From JBEDUK01 sp963781595 (lineage in GTDB: Bacteria; Actinomycetota; UBA4738): 64,000 bases of DNA. Numbering within the stretch: position 1 is the stretch's first letter; each line of letters opens with the position of its first letter. Below the pieces are notes generated by a model. The model saw only the letters and a list, made by a program, of their open reading frames with translations. It had not been told where the DNA came from and did not search any database. Both the position numbers and the translations under genes were made by a program. This document shows positions 53,115 through 62,108 of this stretch, piece by piece. The stretch lies in contig CAWAGG010000001.1 of the NCBI GenBank assembly GCA_963781595.1, forward strand, positions 930,001-994,000, given 5' to 3'.

Positions 53115-56100
53115 TTACAACACCCCCTCGCGCAGCGCGAACGCCGTCGCCTCTCCTCGCGACGACGCGCCGATCTTCGCGAACATCTCCTGCAGCTTCA
53201 GCCGCGTCGCCGCCTCGGTCGCGCCCATCCGCTCGGCGATCTCGGCCGTCGTCATCCCCTCCGTGAGGTGCCCGAGCAGGCGGCGTTCGTCCTGATCGAG
53301 CCCACGCAGGGCACCATGGCCATCGCCATCGCCGTCGCTGTTCGATCCGCCGACGGCGCCGTCGACGACCGGCCCCGCCAGCCTCGTCCACTCCCGTCCC
53401 ACCGGGCCCTTGAACCACCGGACCCGGATCGCGTCATCCACCGTGCGTTGCGCCACCATCGCGAGCAGCATCTGCAGGAACCCGCGCACCTGCCCGACCT
53501 CGGCCGCGTCGTCGCCCCCGAGCACCGCTCGCGCCGTCGGCATCAGCATCTCCGGGTAGAGGTCCTCGCGCATCGCCTCCTGGATCGCCCCTATCACCGC
53601 CCGTCCTCGATCCGAGGCCGTGGCTTGGTCGCCCCGCGCACATGCGACCTCCGCGAGCGCGGCGTCCGCGAACGCACCCCACGGCTGGTGCGTGACGAAC
53701 AGCGGCACCAGCTCCTTCGCCTCCGTCGCCGAGCGTTCCGCCAGGGCGAGGAGGTCGTCGTCGTCGCGCTCGGCTCCCAGCCGCGCGGCCTCGAGCGCCA
53801 TGCGGGCGAGGATCTCGCACCGGGCGGCCGGTCGCGCCTGCTCGGTCGCCGCCTCGAGCGCGCGCTCGAAGTGCTCGCGCATCCCGTCGGCGTCGCCGGC
53901 GGTGGCACGCCAGATCCCACGCCAGAACTCCAGCCGGCGCGCCCGCAGCGGCGTCGGGGCCGCGGCGGCCGCGTGCGCGGCCAGGCCGAGCCAGCGTTCG
54001 GCCTCGTCGACGTCGCCCAGGTCGAGCGATGCGAGCGCGGTGCCCCCGGCGGCGAGGAACTCCAGCGACCGGTCGCCGATCGTCTTCGCCGCACGGTACG
54101 CCTCGATCCCCCGCGAGAGCGCCAGGTCGGGGATCACCTTGGCGCGGGCGAACACGTGGACGCCGTAGGCCATCTGCGCGTCCGCCGCGGCCCGCTCGCT
54201 CTCCTTCGACAGCGACTTCATGCGGATCGACAGGCGCCGGATCTCCTCGATCCGCTGCGCTGCGTCGGGGCCGAAATGAACGTCCGGGCCGAAGTCCAGG
54301 TAGGCCATGGCGATGATCGTGGACATCACCCCGCGGCGGTCCCCGAGCGTCTCGAACAGCTCCAGGGCGCGCTGCAGGTGCGCCGACGCGGCGTGGACGG
54401 TCGTAGCGACCGGGAGCGTCTCGATCATGTCGTCGACGGTCTCGCCGTCCGCGACCCGCGCCAGGAACTCCATGTGCTCCCCGCGCCGCGCCTTCTCGAT
54501 GAACCACGCCCGGACCCGTCCGACCTCCAGGCAGCCGAGCTCCCGGCTCGCCGCGGCGAGGGCGGCATCGTCCCCGAGCTCTTCGGCAAGCTCCGCCGCC
54601 CGCTCGTACGCCTCCGCGGCCGCGTCGAGGTTCATGTCCCCGGCCGATGGGACGAACCCCTCGCCCAGCTCCGAGCCCATGACGGCCTGCCCCAGCTCCA
54701 GGGACGCGGCCAGCTCGGCCGGGACGTCGTCCCGTTCGTGCGCGAGCTCGCCGACGCGACGAGCGAGGTCGGCAGCTGCCTCCCCCTCCTCTGCCAGGCG
54801 GAGCGCCGAGGCGCGGCGCAGCATCACGTCCAGCTCCTGGTGCGGATCGCCGATCGCGTCCGCGAGCGCCGACAGCTCGGCGAGGCCCTCCAGTCGGTCG
54901 AGCGGGCGGCGAACCATGTCCAGCGCGTCGTCGCGCAGCGACAGCAGGGTCATGCGATCCTTCGGGTCCGAGGCCACGGGGAGGGCCACCTCGACCGCGC
55001 GCAGGACCTCCTCCGGCGCGTGCGAGGCCAGGGCCGCCCGCGCCGCGTCGATCGAGAACCGCGCGCAGCGCTCCGTGTCGCCGGCCGCGGCGGCGTGCTG
55101 GGCCAGCAGCGGCAGGCTCTCGGGGCTCGGGTCGACGTCGTCGGTGAGCATCGAGACGATCGCGGCGTGGATCGCCCGGCGCCGCGGCGCGGGCAGGGCG
55201 GCGAGGGCATATTGTCGGACCTGTTCGTGCGTGAAGCTGTAGTCGGCCGGCGCGCCGGCCTGATGCTGATTCAGGAGACCGGCCGTCACCGCCGGCGCCA
55301 GCGACTCGGCGAGCCGCGCGGCATCGGCCTCCGCGTCGGGGTCGCCCAGCAGGACCTTCACCGCCTGGAGGTCGCGCAAGCTGAAGCTCCGCCCGAGTAC
55401 CGCGGCCTCGGAGAGCGAATCCTTCGTCGCGTCGGGGAGCCGTCCGGATCGCCGCTGGATCAGCGTCTGCACCGCCGACGGGGCGAGCCGTTCGGCGTTC
55501 TTCGCCAACGTCCAGCGGCCGTCGATCTGCTGGATCATCCCGGCGTCCCGGTACGCGCGCACGATCTCCTCGAGGATGAACGGGACGCCCTCGGCCTGCG
55601 CGTGGATCGTCGCGACGCTGGAGGCGTCAACCTCGTCGCCCAGGTGCTGCCGGAGGAACGTCGCCGCCTCTATCTGCGTGAATCGCGCGAGGTGGAGGCG
55701 CCTGACCAGGCCCATGCGTTCCATGTCCGCGACGAGCGTCACGGCCTCGGTCACGACGGCGCTCTCCTCGGGCCGCATCGCCAGCAACAGGAAGATCGGG
55801 CTGGCCGCGTCGGTGCGGACCACGTACCGGAGCGCCCGGAGGCTGTCCTCGTCCGCCCACTGGAGGTCGTCGGCGAGCAGCGCGAGCGGCCTGACGGCGG
55901 CCAGCGCCCGCAGCGCCACGGCGGCCATGTCGAACTGCCGCAGCAGCTTCTGGTCCGCGGGGAGGCGCGCGAGGCTCGGGTCCGTCCGGCCGGACAGCGT
56001 CTGGAGCGCGCCGTGCATCGGCCGCTCGGCGGGCGTGCCGGTCGCCGCCTCGACCGCCGTGTGCGCGGAGAGGATCGATCGCATCAGGAGGAACGGGCCG

Positions 56101-56435
56101 CGGAGCTCCTCGTCGGCCGCGACGGCGACCGGGATGAACCCGTGCTCGCCGGCCATCTGGGCGGCGGAGAGCAGCAGGCGCGTCTTGCCGATCCCGGGCT
56201 CGCCATCCAGCGTGACGGCGGAGAGGCCGTCGAGGGCGGCCGTGAGCTCCGACCCGATCGCCGACAGCTCGGCCGCGCGTCCCACGACGGAGCTGCCGCC
56301 GCGTCGCATCTGGAACGAGAGCGGACAGAGCGCCTGGAGCACCGGATCGGAGGCGAGCGGCGCCGCATCGCTCGCCGCCCACGCCGGTTCCTGAGGACCC
56401 CCCCGAGGTTCCACTCGCTGAAGTATCTCAGGCAC
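53115..56435 (-). CDS. Large ATP-dependent LuxR-family regulator (LAL/AAA-LuxR)
   Basis: Protein of about 1106 aa. An N-terminal AAA/STAND ATPase has Walker A GEPGIGKT and Walker B LALLADDLQWAD, a long TPR-like middle follows, and a LuxR HTH lies at the C-terminus (LDQDERRLLGHLTEGMTTAEIAERMG to the end). It activates transcription on ligand and ATP binding. Its operon partner is the ferredoxin-cyclase fusion. The open frame reaches 56546, but that would overlap the divergent acyltransferase, so GTG 56435 is preferred. Confidence 0.87.
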   Translation of the reverse strand: MPEILQRVEPRGGPQEPAWAASDAAPLASDPVLQALCPLSFQMRRGGSSVVGRAAELSAIGSELTAALDGLSAVTLDGEPGIGKTRLLLSAAQMAGEHGFIPVAVAADEELRGPFLLMRSILSAHTAVEAATGTPAERPMHGALQTLSGRTDPSLARLPADQKLLRQFDMAAVALRALAAVRPLALLADDLQWADEDSLRALRYVVRTDAASPIFLLLAMRPEESAVVTEAVTLVADMERMGLVRRLHLARFTQIEAATFLRQHLGDEVDASSVATIHAQAEGVPFILEEIVRAYRDAGMIQQIDGRWTLAKNAERLAPSAVQTLIQRRSGRLPDATKDSLSEAAVLGRSFSLRDLQAVKVLLGDPDAEADAARLAESLAPAVTAGLLNQHQAGAPADYSFTHEQVRQYALAALPAPRRRAIHAAIVSMLTDDVDPSPESLPLLAQHAAAAGDTERCARFSIDAARAALASHAPEEVLRAVEVALPVASDPKDRMTLLSLRDDALDMVRRPLDRLEGLAELSALADAIGDPHQELDVMLRRASALRLAEEGEAAADLARRVGELAHERDDVPAELAASLELGQAVMGSELGEGFVPSAGDMNLDAAAEAYERAAELAEELGDDAALAAASRELGCLEVGRVRAWFIEKARRGEHMEFLARVADGETVDDMIETLPVATTVHAASAHLQRALELFETLGDRRGVMSTIIAMAYLDFGPDVHFGPDAAQRIEEIRRLSIRMKSLSKESERAAADAQMAYGVHVFARAKVIPDLALSRGIEAYRAAKTIGDRSLEFLAAGGTALASLDLGDVDEAERWLGLAAHAAAAAPTPLRARRLEFWRGIWRATAGDADGMREHFERALEAATEQARPAARCEILARMALEAARLGAERDDDDLLALAERSATEAKELVPLFVTHQPWGAFADAALAEVACARGDQATASDRGRAVIGAIQEAMREDLYPEMLMPTARAVLGGDDAAEVGQVRGFLQMLLAMVAQRTVDDAIRVRWFKGPVGREWTRLAGPVVDGAVGGSNSDGDGDGHGALRGLDQDERRLLGHLTEGMTTAEIAERMGATEAATRLKLQEMFAKIGASSRGEATAFALREGVL

Positions 56436-56475
56436 CCGCGCGGTCCGCGCGGGCGGGGGTGACCGCGCGCCTCTG

Positions 56476-56481
56476 TAGGAT
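56476..56481 (+). promoter_or_regulatory. Candidate -10 box (TAGGAT)
   Basis: TAGGAT ends exactly 9 nt before ATG 56491, with no ribosome binding site, in the 55-bp gap to the divergent LuxR gene. Confidence 0.45.
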
Positions 56482-56490
56482 TCCGGCCCG

Positions 56491-57183
56491 ATGAGGCCCA
56501 CGGCCCGCCCGATCGCCTGGCTCGCGGCCGACGCCTGGTGGACCACCGCGCTCGCCGTCGCCGAGGTGGTCCTTCGGCTCGTCTACCGGATCCGGGCCGT
56601 CGACCTCGATCGCATCCCATCCGAGGGCCCGGTGGTCATCGCGTCGAACCACGTGAGCCCCGTCGATCCGTTCGTCCTCGGCCTGGCCGTGAGCCATCGC
56701 CTCCGCCGCATCCGGTTCCTCACGGGACAGGAGTTCTTCGCATGGCCGCTCGCGGGGTTCGCGCTCCGGCGGATGGGGATGATCCCCGTGCGCAGGAGCA
56801 GCCGTGACGAGGGTCCGGAGCTAGGCGATCCGCTCGCGGGAGCGGCGTCGGCGCTGGCGCGGGGCGAGCTGCTCGGCATCTTCCCGGAGGGGAAGCTGGG
56901 CGACGGCGTCGAGCTGCTCCCGGCGTACCCGGGCGCCGCGCGCATCGCGCTGCAGCACCGCGTGATGGTGGTCCCGGTCGCGATCTGGGGAGCCCAGCGG
57001 CGCTGGCCGCGCGGCGGCATCCGCCTGCGCCGGCCCCTGCGTCCGCGGGTCGCGATCGCCGCAGGGCGGCCGATCGAGCCGCACGGTGATCCCGCCTCGC
57101 CTGACGACGTGCAGCGCCTGACGGCCGAGGTGATGGACGCGATCGCCTCGCTGGTCGCCGTCGCCACGGCGTCGGCATCTTGA
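56491..57183 (+). CDS. 1-acylglycerol-3-phosphate acyltransferase-like (PlsC family)
   Basis: Protein of 230 aa with the catalytic H-x4-D motif in SNHVSPVDPF and the FPEGKLGDG glycerol-phosphate motif, plus PVAIWGAQ. It acylates lysophosphatidate or a related lipid at the membrane; the hydrophobic N-terminus may anchor it. Leaderless-type start. It ends 31 bp before the c-di-GMP gene. Confidence 0.9.
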   Translation: MRPTARPIAWLAADAWWTTALAVAEVVLRLVYRIRAVDLDRIPSEGPVVIASNHVSPVDPFVLGLAVSHRLRRIRFLTGQEFFAWPLAGFALRRMGMIPVRRSSRDEGPELGDPLAGAASALARGELLGIFPEGKLGDGVELLPAYPGAARIALQHRVMVVPVAIWGAQRRWPRGGIRLRRPLRPRVAIAAGRPIEPHGDPASPDDVQRLTAEVMDAIASLVAVATASAS

Positions 57184-57214
57184 CGCTTCGCGAAGTTCCG
57201 CCAAGATTGTCCGG

Positions 57215-59914
57215 ATGGCGTCCCGGGTCACCAGCGGGGTCGGTTCGTCGGCCGACCGCCTCCTCGCCGACATCACGTCGGTCCTGGTCTCCGAGGGGTC
57301 GCCGGAACGCGTCTTCGACGCGGTCGCGGACGCGCTGCGCGAGCTGGTCCCCTACGACACGCTGACGATCTACCGAGCCCTGCCGACGCGCCGGCTGCTC
57401 CCCGTGCTGGTGCGCGACCGGGACGCCGCGCAGATCCTGGCCGTGGGGCCGATCCCGTTCGGCACGGGCATCGTCGGGGCCGCGGCCGAGGCCGGAGCGG
57501 CCGAGCTGATCGACAACGTGCTGGACGACCCGCGCGCGGTCCAGACCCCCGGCGTCGCGCAGGAACCCCAGGCCCTGATCGTCGTGCCGCTGATCGCACG
57601 TGACGAGCTGAAGGGGATGCTGTCCCTCTCCCGTGTGGGCGGGACGGCCCGGTTCGAACCCCACGAGCTGCAGCTCGCGACCCGGTTCGCCGCGGTCGCG
57701 GCGCTCGCGCTCGACAACGCCGACATCCGCGCGCGGCTGGAGGACGAGGTCGTCACCGATCACCTCACCGGCCTGCACAACCACCGGTACTTCCACGAGC
57801 GCCTCGGCGAGGAGATGCGGCGCGTGCACCGCACGCACCTCTCGCTCGGGCTGCTGATCGTCGACATCGACGACTTCAAGCGGACGAACGACCGGTTCGG
57901 CCACCTGGAGGGCGACCGGGTTCTGCAGATGATCGGCTCGCTGTTCAAGGACGTCGGCCGGGAGGAGGACGTGGTGAGCCGGATCGGCGGCGAGGAGTTT
58001 GCCGTCATCCTCCCGGTCACCTCGCCGGAGGACGCCGAACTGGTCGCCGAGCGCGTCAGGGCCGAGGTCGAGGCGCAGGTCTTCGTCGAGGGCGAACGCG
58101 TGACGGTGAGCGTCGGCGTGGCCGGCGCCCCGGCGGACGCCTCGTCGCCCCGCGAGCTGTTCCGGTGCGCCGACGCGGCGCTCCGTCTGGCGAAGGAGGA
58201 GGGCAAGAACCGCGTCCGCCGCTACTCGTCCGCGACGGACGGGCGCATCGGGCGATCGATCGAGGCGCCGCGCCCTCCCGGAACGGGCGGTGCACCGGGC
58301 TCGGAGCCGGCGATGCGGACCCCGGCCAGCGGCGACGGCGCCCACGCGATCGCCCAGCTCAAGGTCGTGCACGCGCTCGCGCGACGGCTGAACCGGCTGA
58401 CCGACGTGCAGCAGGTCGCCGATGCGGTCACGTCCGAGCTTCGCGTGCTGATCGACTACCACGAGTGCCGCGTCTACGTGGTGGCGGAGGATCGGCTCAC
58501 GCTGATGCCGATCGGCTTCCGCGGCGACCCGTCGGAGTACGAGGGCGATCCGGTCGAGGCGCTCATGGTCAAGCTCGGCGAGGGCATCACCGGCCGGGTC
58601 GTGGCGAGCGGCCGGTCCCTCTACCTACCGAACGCCCGGTACTGCGACTTCGCCGTCCAGATCCCCGGCACCGACGACATCGACGAATCGATCCTCGCCG
58701 TGCCGCTCGGGAGCGGCGCCCCGGCCGACGGCGCGATCGTGCTGTCGAAGCTCGGGACGGATCAGTTCGACGAGGGCGACCTGCTCGTGCTCGAGACGCT
58801 CGCCTCGCACGCGTCGGTGTCGCTGGAGAACGCGCGTCTGTTCCAGGGCGAACGCCAGGCGGGCGCGATCGCTCGGGCGCTGTTCGGGCTGTCCCAGCGG
58901 CTCACGCGCGTGCGCGGCGTGCGCGAGGTGCTCGACGAGGCCCTGGCCGCGATCCCGGAGCTGATCCCCTGTTCCACGGTCGAGGCGTGGATGCCCTCCG
59001 GCCCGGAGAGTTACCGGCTCGCCGCCCATCGCGGGTACCCGTCGTCGGAGTGGGCCCGTCTGGACGCGATGATCGTGCCCGCGACGATCGCGGCGCCGTT
59101 CATCGGTTCGATCTCCGAGCCGTTCGTGATCCCGAAAGAGCTGTTGACCGGCGGACCGGTCGAGTTCCGGCGCTGGGCCGAGGACCTGGACATCTTGGGC
59201 ACGCCGATGCGCTGGGAGCCAGACGGCCTCGGTGGCCTGGCGATCGTCGCGTCCGACCCGTCGTACCGGTTCACCGGAGGCGACATCGAGCTGGCGAGGG
59301 GCCTGGCCGACATCACGTCGCTGGCGTTGGCGAACGCGCACCGGTTCGAGGAGCTGGACCGCGTCTACGTCTCGACGATCGAGGCGCTGGCGGGCGCGCT
59401 GGAGGCGCAGGACAAGTACACGAGCGACCACGCGCACGCGCTGGCGGAGATGGCGGTCGAGGTCGGCGCCGCGCTCGGATTGGACGACGAGGCGCTGCGC
59501 GAACTGGAGCTGGCGGCGCTCTTCCACGACATCGGCAAGATCGGCGTTCCGAGCGAGATCATCCGCAAGCCGGGGCCGCTGACGCCCGAGGAACGGGCGA
59601 TCATGGATCAGCACACCGTGATCGGCGAACAGATCCTGGCGCCGGTCGCGTTCCTCCAGCCGATCCGCCCGATCGTGCGCGCCTGTCACGAGCGATGGGA
59701 CGGGGACGGCTATCCGGACGGGCTCGCGGGCGAACGGATCCCGATGGCCGCGCGGATCGTCTTCGTCTGCGACGCGTACCACGCGATGACGACGGACCGT
59801 CCCTATCGCATAGCGCTCTCGCCCACCGAGGCGGTCCGGCGGTTGGAGGAGGGCGCGGGCGCGCAGTTCGACCCTGCCGTCGTCGCTGCCTTCCTGGGCC
59901 TACGCGGCCGGTAG
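57215..59914 (+). CDS. GAF-GGDEF-GAF-GAF-HD-GYP c-di-GMP turnover protein
   Basis: Protein of 899 aa with both synthesis and breakdown modules. A first GAF domain (about 15-170) is followed by GGDEF (about 175-335) with intact RIGGEEFAV, then two GAF-like domains (about 370-545 and 550-710). A C-terminal HD-GYP domain (about 720-895) has HDIGKIGVP and HERWDGDGYPDGL intact. It may act as diguanylate cyclase and phosphodiesterase under separate GAF control. No TM segment, so it is cytosolic. No PilZ partner is visible in the window. Confidence 0.92.
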   Translation: MASRVTSGVGSSADRLLADITSVLVSEGSPERVFDAVADALRELVPYDTLTIYRALPTRRLLPVLVRDRDAAQILAVGPIPFGTGIVGAAAEAGAAELIDNVLDDPRAVQTPGVAQEPQALIVVPLIARDELKGMLSLSRVGGTARFEPHELQLATRFAAVAALALDNADIRARLEDEVVTDHLTGLHNHRYFHERLGEEMRRVHRTHLSLGLLIVDIDDFKRTNDRFGHLEGDRVLQMIGSLFKDVGREEDVVSRIGGEEFAVILPVTSPEDAELVAERVRAEVEAQVFVEGERVTVSVGVAGAPADASSPRELFRCADAALRLAKEEGKNRVRRYSSATDGRIGRSIEAPRPPGTGGAPGSEPAMRTPASGDGAHAIAQLKVVHALARRLNRLTDVQQVADAVTSELRVLIDYHECRVYVVAEDRLTLMPIGFRGDPSEYEGDPVEALMVKLGEGITGRVVASGRSLYLPNARYCDFAVQIPGTDDIDESILAVPLGSGAPADGAIVLSKLGTDQFDEGDLLVLETLASHASVSLENARLFQGERQAGAIARALFGLSQRLTRVRGVREVLDEALAAIPELIPCSTVEAWMPSGPESYRLAAHRGYPSSEWARLDAMIVPATIAAPFIGSISEPFVIPKELLTGGPVEFRRWAEDLDILGTPMRWEPDGLGGLAIVASDPSYRFTGGDIELARGLADITSLALANAHRFEELDRVYVSTIEALAGALEAQDKYTSDHAHALAEMAVEVGAALGLDDEALRELELAALFHDIGKIGVPSEIIRKPGPLTPEERAIMDQHTVIGEQILAPVAFLQPIRPIVRACHERWDGDGYPDGLAGERIPMAARIVFVCDAYHAMTTDRPYRIALSPTEAVRRLEEGAGAQFDPAVVAAFLGLRGR

Positions 59915-59917
59915 GCT
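59912..59917 (+). promoter_or_regulatory. Candidate -10 box (TAGGCT)
   Basis: TAGGCT ends exactly 9 nt before the TTG start at 59927; it overlaps the stop region of the c-di-GMP gene. Confidence 0.4.
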
Positions 59918-59926
59918 AACGGCGCG

Positions 59927-60505
59927 TTGCGCGCCGACACCGACTTCGAACCGATCGTCACCGAACGCCTCCTGCTGCGCCGATCGAGGCCCGAGGATGC
60001 CGAGACCATCGCCGCGTACCGAAGCGACCCGGACGTCAACCGCTATCAGGGTTGGGACCGGATCGACGCGGAGACGATCCGGGCGGAGATCGAGGACATG
60101 GCCGGCCGCGCGCCGGGAGCACCTGGCGGGTGGGTCCAGCTCACGGTCTTCGAACGGAAGAGCGACCGGCTCGTCGGCGACGTGGGCCTCTCCCCCGCGG
60201 AGGGCGAACCCGGCGTGGTCAAGGTCGGGTACACGATCGCGCCCGAGTTCCAGGGGCTCGGGTACGCGACGGAGGCGATCGAGGCGCTCGTCGCGTACGC
60301 GTTCGACCGGCTGGACGCAGACGTGGTCCGAGCGTACGCGAGCGGGGAGAACCTCCCGTCCCACCGCGTCGCAGAGAAGGTGGGGATGCGGCTGATCGAA
60401 CGGTTCCACGGCGAGCACGACGGCCATCGCTGGACGGGCGTGCGCTACGAGGTCCGTCGCGACGAGCTCAGGGGCGCTTCGGGGGGGGCGAGCTCCGCCG
60501 GGTGA
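59927..60505 (+). CDS. GNAT-family N-acetyltransferase
   Basis: Protein of 192 aa of the RimJ/RimL-like branch: TERLLLRRSRPEDAETIAAY at the start, acetyl-CoA loop PEFQGLGYATEA, and ENLPSHRVAEKVGMR near the end. It acetylates a protein N-terminus or small amine; target unknown. A TTG start is inferred from the family N-terminus and the upstream -10 box. Its 3' end overlaps the convergent EamA gene by 38 bp. Confidence 0.87.
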   Translation: MRADTDFEPIVTERLLLRRSRPEDAETIAAYRSDPDVNRYQGWDRIDAETIRAEIEDMAGRAPGAPGGWVQLTVFERKSDRLVGDVGLSPAEGEPGVVKVGYTIAPEFQGLGYATEAIEALVAYAFDRLDADVVRAYASGENLPSHRVAEKVGMRLIERFHGEHDGHRWTGVRYEVRRDELRGASGGASSAG

Positions 60506-61427
60506 TCGCCACGCCCAGCAGGCAGAGCGCGCCGCCGGCGAGCGCCAGGGCCGGCGGCGCCTCGCCCAGCAGGAGCCAGCCGAGCAGGATCGAGATCGGC
60601 GGCACCAGGTAGGTCATAGCCGCGAGCCGGCCTGCGTTCGTCCTCGCGAGGGCGTACGCCCACGTGGTGAACGCGAGCGCGGTGGGGAAGACCCCAAGGT
60701 ACACCATCCACGCGACCGCGCCGGGATCGGCCGCGGGGAGTTCCCGGACCAGCGTCGGCGCGAACGGCAGGCAGGCCAGGGCGCCGATCACGCAGCACAC
60801 GAACGTCGTGTGGAGCGCCGACAGGTGCCCGAGGACCGGCTTCTGGAAGAGGACGCCGCCCGCGTACGCGCACGCGGCGAGCAGGCAGAGCGCGACGCCG
60901 GCCGTGCTCGCGCCCCCGTGCTCCGAGGACGCCAGACCGATCACGATGACGCCGCTGAACGCGACCGCGCACCCGAGGAGCAGGGCCCGCGGGAACCCCT
61001 CGCGCAGGATCACGCCCGCGAGGATCGCGATCAGGATCGGTCCGACGTTCACGAGCATGGCGGCGGTGCCGACGTCGACGCGCTGCTCGGCCGCGTTCAG
61101 CGCGACGCTGTACCCGGCGAACCACAGCACCCCGCACGCGACGAGGGGAGCCGCGACCGATCGGAGCTCCCGCCAGGTCGGGAGGCGTTCGCGTTTCGCG
61201 ACGAGGATCGCGCCCAGCACGAGGCCGCCGACGAGCAGGCGACCGAGGCTCAGCGCACCGGGGGAGAGGGCCCTCCCTGCCGAGCGGATCCCGACGAACG
61301 CCGACGCCCAGAGGGTGACGGTGAACAGCGCGGCGGCGAGCGTCCAGGGCGTCGCGCTCCGCGGGCGCACGGCACCCGGCCCTGTGGTCGCTTCGACGTC
61401 CTCGGCCATCGGATGGTGGAACGCCAC
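60468..61427 (-). CDS. EamA/DMT-family transporter
   Basis: Membrane protein of 319 aa with about ten TM segments in two EamA halves: LFTVTLWASAFVGIRSAGRA opens the first, and VAWMVYLGVFPTALAFTTWA is in the second, ending LLGWLLLGEAPPALALAGGA. Likely exports an amino acid or metabolite. The start could be GTG 61427 or ATG 61409; neither has a clear ribosome binding site. Convergent overlap with the GNAT gene. Confidence 0.87.
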   Translation of the reverse strand: MAFHHPMAEDVEATTGPGAVRPRSATPWTLAAALFTVTLWASAFVGIRSAGRALSPGALSLGRLLVGGLVLGAILVAKRERLPTWRELRSVAAPLVACGVLWFAGYSVALNAAEQRVDVGTAAMLVNVGPILIAILAGVILREGFPRALLLGCAVAFSGVIVIGLASSEHGGASTAGVALCLLAACAYAGGVLFQKPVLGHLSALHTTFVCCVIGALACLPFAPTLVRELPAADPGAVAWMVYLGVFPTALAFTTWAYALARTNAGRLAAMTYLVPPISILLGWLLLGEAPPALALAGGALCLLGVAITRRSSPPPKRP

Positions 61428-61478
61428 GGTGCCGCGTGACGTGAAACCGGGTCCCGTCCGCGTGGCCGGGCGACACGA

Positions 61479-61518
61479 GGGTGCGCCACCACCGGAAGGC
61501 TCCGGCGGTGGCGCACCC
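61479..61518 (-). terminator. Strong hairpin between the secreted protein and EamA genes
   Basis: A near-perfect 40-nt inverted repeat: GGGTGCGCCACC pairs with GGTGGCGCACCC, then an A-C mismatch, then CCGGA/TCCGG closing an AGGC loop. It lies 32 bp past the stop of the gene ending at 61551 and upstream of EamA on the same strand. There is no T-run, so intrinsic termination is likely but unproven. Confidence 0.6.
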
Positions 61519-61550
61519 GTGACGCGTTCCGTGCTGGTTCGAGTCCCGCC

Positions 61551-62108
61551 TCACACGCAGATCGACATCAAGGCCGACTGCCCCGTGCCGCCGCCTCCCG
61601 CGAGGGGGGGACGCGTCGCGGCCAAGGGAGGACGATTCCCCGCGAGGGGAGGGCCCTTCCCCGCGAGGTGCGGGCCCTTCCCGGCCAGTGGAGGCCGCTG
61701 GGCCGGCAACGGCAAGATCACCGTGAACGATGCCGACGCCCGGGCTTCCCCGATGGACTTCGACCCAGCCGGTCCGGCGAGGAACGCGTCCCTTCCGGGC
61801 GCGGCGTTCCACGGCACGCAGCCGGTCGCGACGATCCGGCCTCGCGGGCCCGCCTGCGCGCCGGCGACCGGCGTGGTCCCGGTCGCGTCGACGAACCAGA
61901 CCCAGACCTGCGAGTAGGGGGTGAAGCCTGAGCCCTTGAGCGTCACCATCGACCCGGCCCGCCCGCTCACCGGGTCGGCCGTGAGGTACGCGCGCTTCAC
62001 CGGCAGCTGCCCGGCGAACGCGGCGTTCGGTGCCTGCGTGGCGAGGGCTCCCGCCACGATGGATGCGGTCAGGATCACGCGAGTGACCCCCCGCGAGGTT
62101 CCGGTCAT
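61551..62108 (-). CDS. Secreted TIG-like protein with proline-rich heptapeptide repeats
   Basis: Protein of 185 aa. An N-terminal signal peptide (to about AFA-G, residue 32) is followed by an IPT/TIG-like beta domain (about 37-120: TADPVSGRAGSMVTLKGSGF). Five tandem copies of a 7-residue unit follow, of the form P-P/H-L-A-G-K/N-G/R, and match 21-bp DNA repeats at about 61594-61698. A terminal Cys lies in MSICV. Probably a small exported adhesive or cell-surface protein. GGAGGAAGGAGG precedes ATG 62108. Confidence 0.65.
   Translation of the reverse strand: MTGTSRGVTRVILTASIVAGALATQAPNAAFAGQLPVKRAYLTADPVSGRAGSMVTLKGSGFTPYSQVWVWFVDATGTTPVAGAQAGPRGRIVATGCVPWNAAPGRDAFLAGPAGSKSIGEARASASFTVILPLPAQRPPLAGKGPHLAGKGPPLAGNRPPLAATRPPLAGGGGTGQSALMSICV

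Noticed and set aside
53268..56462. 1064-aa plus-strand open frame opposite the LuxR regulator
   Set aside because: Arg/Gly/Asp-rich low-complexity shadow; the minus strand has Walker motifs and a LuxR HTH.
61534..61548. GGTTCGAGTCCCGCC resembling a tRNA T-loop
   Set aside because: No matching acceptor, D or anticodon arms upstream; the preceding bases form the terminator-like hairpin instead.
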